Source: Sesamum alatum | Taxonomy: Eukaryota > Streptophyta > Magnoliopsida > Lamiales > Pedaliaceae | Length of the DNA stretch: 64,000 nt | Assembly (NCBI GenBank): GCA_034509735.1 | Contig: JACGWO010000006.1 | Coordinates: 37,565,141 to 37,629,140 of the forward strand | Direction of reading: 5' to 3' | Part shown: piece by piece, positions 59,755 to 64,000 of the stretch | Layout of the letters: every line of letters starts with the position of its first letter | Numbering within the stretch: position 1 is the stretch's first letter | Notes under the pieces: generated by a model | Database searches by the model: none | What the model saw: the letters and a program-made list of their open reading frames with translations, nothing else | What the model was told of the DNA's origin: nothing | Position numbers and translations under genes: made by a program

Positions 59755-60801
59755 ATGGGTACATCTGCAATAAGTGCCGGCGCATTGGTTACTTTACAAG
59801 AACTGAATTCATCTTCCCCCAACTTCAAGGAAGGCGCCTCGTTTAGGGTAACTGGAAAGTGCGTACTGCTACTATACCAACCTTTTTTCAGTTCAATTAC
59901 TACTTCAACTTCCACTTTTTCATTGTATATGATGTGGATTCCTGGATTCTGAACTCAATTTCTCAAAATATGACGTTGATTGATTTTTGTGGTGCTCGAT
60001 TTCATGTGACTGCTACAAGGAAAAGGTGTTAGTTGTGGGATCTTTGGATTCTGGTTATTGGATTACTGGCGGAATAATTGCTTTGGAATCTTCTCATAGG
60101 TTGTAGCTTGCTTTCCATCATGTGTAAGCTAGAAAATGATTGTTTTATGATTCGCCGGTAAACGAAGGAATTGTAGATCCTAGGTTTCCGTCACTCTCTG
60201 ATAGTCGGTCCTCTGTTTAAGCATGTTTCATTTGCTATAGCCTGCATTTCGCAATTACGTTAAGAGTTTGATAGATTGTTTTCCTCTTTTATCTCTAGGC
60301 TGCGAGACTATGATTTGGAGACAGCAGTGGCTGTGATTGTTGATGGAGATGCTACCTTAAATGTTGATACAAAGCATTTGAAGCTCAATCTTCGTTCAGG
60401 TTCTATGTATCAGTTCATCGGAGAACTACATATCGAACCTAATAATGAGGTACACATTCATATTTTAATCGGAGACTTTGAAATTTGCCTCAGCTTATGA
60501 GCATGTACTAGCTTATATTCTGTTATGGAAAGCATGGATCATGGCCAATTCAAATCATCTCCCGTTGTAGCATCATATGTGGCATTGTTGTTGCTGGGGG
60601 ACTTTCTTCGGACACAATAGTTGTGGTTATGATAAAATGTGCTGTTGTTTTTTCTAGTCTTGATTTAGTGGATCACTTTTCTAATTTCAGGCATTTCTTA
60701 AGGCTCGAGTGGGTAGAAATGTCGATGGACTGGACATCAACCTCTATCGTCAGTCACTGCAGCTCCTGAGGAAGTTTCACGCTGAGCAAATAAACTCTTG
60801 A
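59755..60801 (+). CDS. TEN1: CST complex subunit TEN1, 3 exons
   Basis: It is the smallest subunit of the CTC1-STN1-TEN1 complex, which protects chromosome ends and aids telomeric lagging-strand synthesis in the nucleus. Exons are 59755-59858, 60299-60449 and 60691-60801 (366 bp, 121 aa), with the AA|G junction kept in frame. The whole protein is one OB fold: ISAGALVTLQELNSSSPNF, EGASFRVTGKLRDYDLETAVA, HLKLNLRSGSMYQFIGELHI and ARVGRNVDGLDINLYRQSL. These blocks match the plant TEN1 family (Arabidopsis TEN1/MDO1) as I remember it. Length is normal and no lesion is seen. Confidence 0.93.
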
Positions 60802-60809
60802 AATGGTTA

Positions 60810-63120
60810 AAATGCAACCTTTCGTGCCAAAGGTAAGTAACACATCCTAGAATGAATGCGTACTTCACTTTTTAAAGCTCTACATAGAAATTATGCGACA
60901 AGCACATGACTATGAAACCAACTGAACTTCATTCAAAATATAAGAGAAGTTCACTTAAATGCTGCCAACTTGCACTAGCTTTTCCCCGGGCCCTGAACCC
61001 CTTTCGATGTTTGCTAGTACTCATTTATTTCAATGTGGAACTATGTTAATCTTCATCATACATGACACCAAGTACATCGGACACTTCACCGCTGAACAAC
61101 TTCTCAGCTCAATTCTTTAAAGTTACATGGTTTGCATTTACATCTTGGGTTTGAGGTTCTGTACTTTTTCACTATTTTAGACACCAATACTAACTTCAGG
61201 CGACTCAATTTTTGCAGCTCTTTTGTTAGTAAATCAGAATCAAGTTGTGCATGAGGCTGACCCAGCAGAGCTATGAAACCAAATGCAGCAGAGTGGTTTA
61301 ATGTGGCTTTCTTTTCAATCACTTAAACAAACCATGGTGGACATCACTGTCTGGCCAGCCATATTTTAATGTTATCCAGAATGTTTGAGAAGGACCCTTC
61401 AACTATCCTTCAAAACTCATGGAACTTTTACATGTTCTTGGTACTATAATGGTTCAAGAATAGACATATAATGCTTTTGTCTATCTAAATCCACCAATCA
61501 AAAGTTGCACTACAAACTTTTTATAAAGATGATTTTGCAGCTATAATAAATAAATTATGAAGGGCTCTTCTGAAGTTTGTCACAATAAATATTATCTTGA
61601 AATTAACGATCGTCTAACAAATATTTCCCTACAATAGATTATCACGAGGGGTATTTGTTATATGGTCTTAATTTCAGGGGAGTATTTTATAATTTTTTGA
61701 ATAACAAATGGGGATTTATAATTATGATAAATTTCAGTAGTTGATTATAATTTATCCTAAATAATGTGGAGTTGACAAAATCCGTGGATCATTTGCTGTC
61801 CACTATGGACCAAATGTGATCTAACGACCAAAGTTTACAATTCCATGACTAATATTATCTCTACAACAAGACAACCCTTAAACCTAGGCCCTCGATAAGA
61901 GATTAGGTACAATGATGTCACCCCTAATTAGATATTTCTAAATTTAGAGCCACTTGTGGTGGAAAATGATCATGGATTTTTCTTGGGATTTATTAATCAT
62001 AAATCAACCCCATTAGATTCTATATTAACAACAATGCATGGTGGCGTCTTCCCTTTGTTTTTTCTCTTATTTAAAAACCAACACTATATACTATTATTTA
62101 ATACAATGATAAGATTAATAATTCTAATCAACTGCTCGACCTACGACCGACTTTAGTTTATGAACCACCAAAATACTATTGTTAATTTGCAAGGATTATA
62201 TAATATCCAGACACAATGTTCAATGTAAATGCCATATTCTGATAATTACCTGTCATTAGTCTATATATGATCTGCTTTGTAATAATGCTTGGTCATTATT
62301 AACCTGATATCTTAAACTATAACCCCCTTCAACTTTAAACTAATCTTTTTTATTCCAGTCATGTATATCTCCTCGTCAATCATATTATCAAACTCGAGTT
62401 TAATATTTAATTATGAACCCTTTCAACGAAATATACGTTGTTAAGGGTCGTAATATATATTTGCAAGAAAGAGAATAGCATAAGCTCCTTACTTATATTT
62501 CATCCGTTTGAATCTTGGTAAGAATTAAATATAAATTGTTCTTGTTAGTTAATGTAATTAGGTAATAATAGTTTCTTGATTTAAAGGGAGGTGAAGAAAT
62601 ATAGAGGTAGGTATTTCATGTAATAAAAAATAGCTGGTAGCATTTGATTTATGGGGGCTATGTAATTTAAAGGTTGTGAGCATAGGCATGCATATGATGC
62701 TTTGTTGAACTTGTCTGTACTCAGGCCCCTACATATGTTTTAGAGACAAGAATGGAGTGAGAGGTGTCTGAATCATCTCTACCTTTGTGTCTCAGTTTAA
62801 GTCGCCGGCCCTTCACCGGAATTTGGCTGGAAACTGGAATATTCCGGCAGGTTGCAGGAGTTTCTTGATTCTCATCAAGTTCCATAAACATATACATCCA
62901 GCAGAAGAGGTAGTTTCTTCATATTTTTCTTGTCAATGATGAATCAAGTTTCTTACTCCTGCTGCAGAAAATATACTGCTTTTTGCTGATTAGAAAATCA
63001 TATTTTGAGTTAGAAAAAGGGCTTCAAGAACTCTGAATTATAAACTAATTTTGAACAATACTTAGGTCTTAAGTTACAAACTGATAAAAATTATCGGTAT
63101 CTTATTGTTTTAATCAAGCC
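60810..63120. other. Spacer between TEN1 and PP2C, with MITE remnant and UTR exon
   Basis: No protein-coding exon recognised. A MITE remnant lies at 61550-61757. Near the right end a likely 5' UTR exon of the PP2C gene (about 62790-62910) ends at a GTAGTT donor. Its acceptor is TTTGCAG at 63132-63138. Confidence 0.5.
61550..61757. mobile_element. Decayed Mutator-type MITE, relative of the ERF-intron copy
   Basis: It shares GAAGTTTGTCACAAT, ATTTCCCTACAAT and AGTATTTTATAATTTTT with the element at 37930-38114. The right end reads GGATAAATTATAATCAA on the reverse strand, and the left end ATAAATTATGAA is its worn partner. No reliable target duplication. Confidence 0.6.
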
Positions 63121-63166
63121 CGAATTTATGATTTGCAGACGGAGGCCTAATTGTGTTACTGAGAAG

Positions 63167-64000
63167 ATGGTGCAGTTGTCTGCTCTATTCAACACTTTGT
63201 CAAAGAACATCAGAAGTGCACCTGGGAAGAAGAGTAGAGTTGGTGTTGGAAGAGAGGCGGCCGTTCACCTGGCAAAGGAAGCAAAGAGGCATGAACTGGT
63301 GCTGACTGCTTCCGGTGTTGCTAAGGCCAGACATCAGAAGAATTTTGCTGCTGCTTACTCCAAACAAGGGAAGAAAGGGCTTAATCAGGACCGTTTCATT
63401 GTGTGGCAGGTACGAAACTAAGAAAGTCACATTGCAGAGTGATCTGTCTGTACTATAGGTTTTCCACTACTATGTTGTTCTGATCTTATTAAGGATGTTG
63501 TATTGATCTTAGGAATTCGGATGCCAAGAAGACATGGTCTTCTGTGGTGTTTTTGACGGGCATGGACCGTGGGGACATTTAGTGGCTAGAAGCATTAGGG
63601 AATTGATGCCATCGTTGTTGCTGTGCAATTGGCAAGAAGCTGTTGCACTAAACGGACACGATCCTGATTACAGCTTAGGACTAGACAGGAACAAGGTCCA
63701 GTTTGATATGTGGAAGCAATCTTATTACAAGACTTGTGCTGCTGTTGATCAAGAACTCCAACGGCATCCTGGAATCGACTCTTATTACAGTGGTAGCACA
63801 GCTTTAGCACTTGTCAGGCAGGTAAGAAGCATCAATTCTTGGTTCTTTAGCTTCTTTTCATTGTGCCTGAAGATACATTTCATCTGAAGCTTTGAAAATT
63901 TTGATTATTTCCAGGGTGATCTGATGATAGTTGCAAACATTGGAGATTCTCGGGCTGTACTAGCAACTACCTCAGACAACAGACGCTTGGTTGCAACTCA
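63167..64000 (+). CDS. Protein phosphatase 2C, 5' part (truncated by window end)
   Basis: It encodes a Mg/Mn-dependent Ser/Thr phosphatase. Coding exons seen are 63167-63409, 63513-63821 and 63915 to beyond 64000. The start MVQLSALFNTLSKNI follows a probable 5' UTR intron; the Met at 63128 lies upstream of the acceptor and is unlikely. Family motifs: KGLNQDRFIVWQEFGCQED, FCGVFDGHGPWGH (metal-binding DGH), YYSGSTALALVRQGDL and NIGDSRAVL. The blocks resemble Arabidopsis PP2C 73-like (At5g27930 group) proteins from memory, a clade outside the ABA co-receptor PP2Cs. About 60% of the catalytic domain lies outside the window, so completeness cannot be judged. Confidence 0.92.

Noticed and set aside
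59562..59915. 117-codon minus-strand ORF across the TEN1 start
   Set aside because: Antisense to TEN1 exon 1 and its promoter; no family features, while TEN1 is clear.
61104..61322. 72-codon minus-strand ORF with Lys/Cys-rich end
   Set aside because: Too short, flanked by stops, no recognisable family; treated as chance.

Overview
This is a 64 kb piece of a dicot plant nuclear genome. The evidence is GT-AG introns throughout, plant-only gene families (group VII ERF, PX/PH-type phospholipase D, PMEI-PME pectinesterases), plant LTR retrotransposons and AT-rich intergenic DNA. The codon usage and repeat style would fit an asterid such as a Lamiales species, but that narrower placement is only an impression.

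Left third (1-20.2 kb): a repeat-rich zone with two pectinesterase genes on the minus strand. It opens with the decayed 3' half of a Ty1/copia element (1 to about 2295). Next is a pectinesterase fragment copied from the gene at 18.3-20.2 kb. A second, old copia element follows (2617-11033) and holds three nested insertions: a CACTA MITE in its 5' LTR, a 2.1 kb solo LTR in pol, and a fold-back Mutator-like element near the end of the RNase H region. Between the two pectinesterases lie two more CACTA copies and a second nest: an outer Mutator-like palindrome (15133-17808) carrying a hAT element that has captured an ARPC2 gene fragment, and another Mutator-like element. Most boundaries are supported by target-site duplications readable in the sequence.

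Middle (20-36 kb): a tandem array of four small intronless plus-strand genes (21.7, 23.4, 26.7 and 29.3 kb) encodes a 77-110 residue protein family I do not recognise. Three of the four share a promoter motif about 80-100 bases before the TATA box, and one copy has an in-frame TGA. A five-exon exopolygalacturonase gene follows (30.1-31.65 kb), so three pectin-modifying genes lie within 20 kb. Then comes a TPR-containing adaptor-like gene (32.6-35.2 kb).

Right half (36-64 kb): ordinary gene space. It holds a group VII ERF with a Met-Cys N-terminus (a Mutator-type MITE sits in its intron), a 4.2 kb stretch with no recognisable gene, an unknown glycine-rich-loop protein behind a cluster of site II elements, ribosomal protein eL19 with a telo-box promoter, a complete 20-exon PLD-zeta gene, the telomere CST subunit TEN1, and the first part of a PP2C phosphatase cut by the window edge.

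Exon boundaries were read by hand from GT/AG sites and frame continuity. Totals agree with family lengths (PMEs 584 and 571 aa, polygalacturonase 398 aa, eL19 207 aa, PLD-zeta 1120 aa, TEN1 121 aa, ERF 237 aa), but no transcript data were available.
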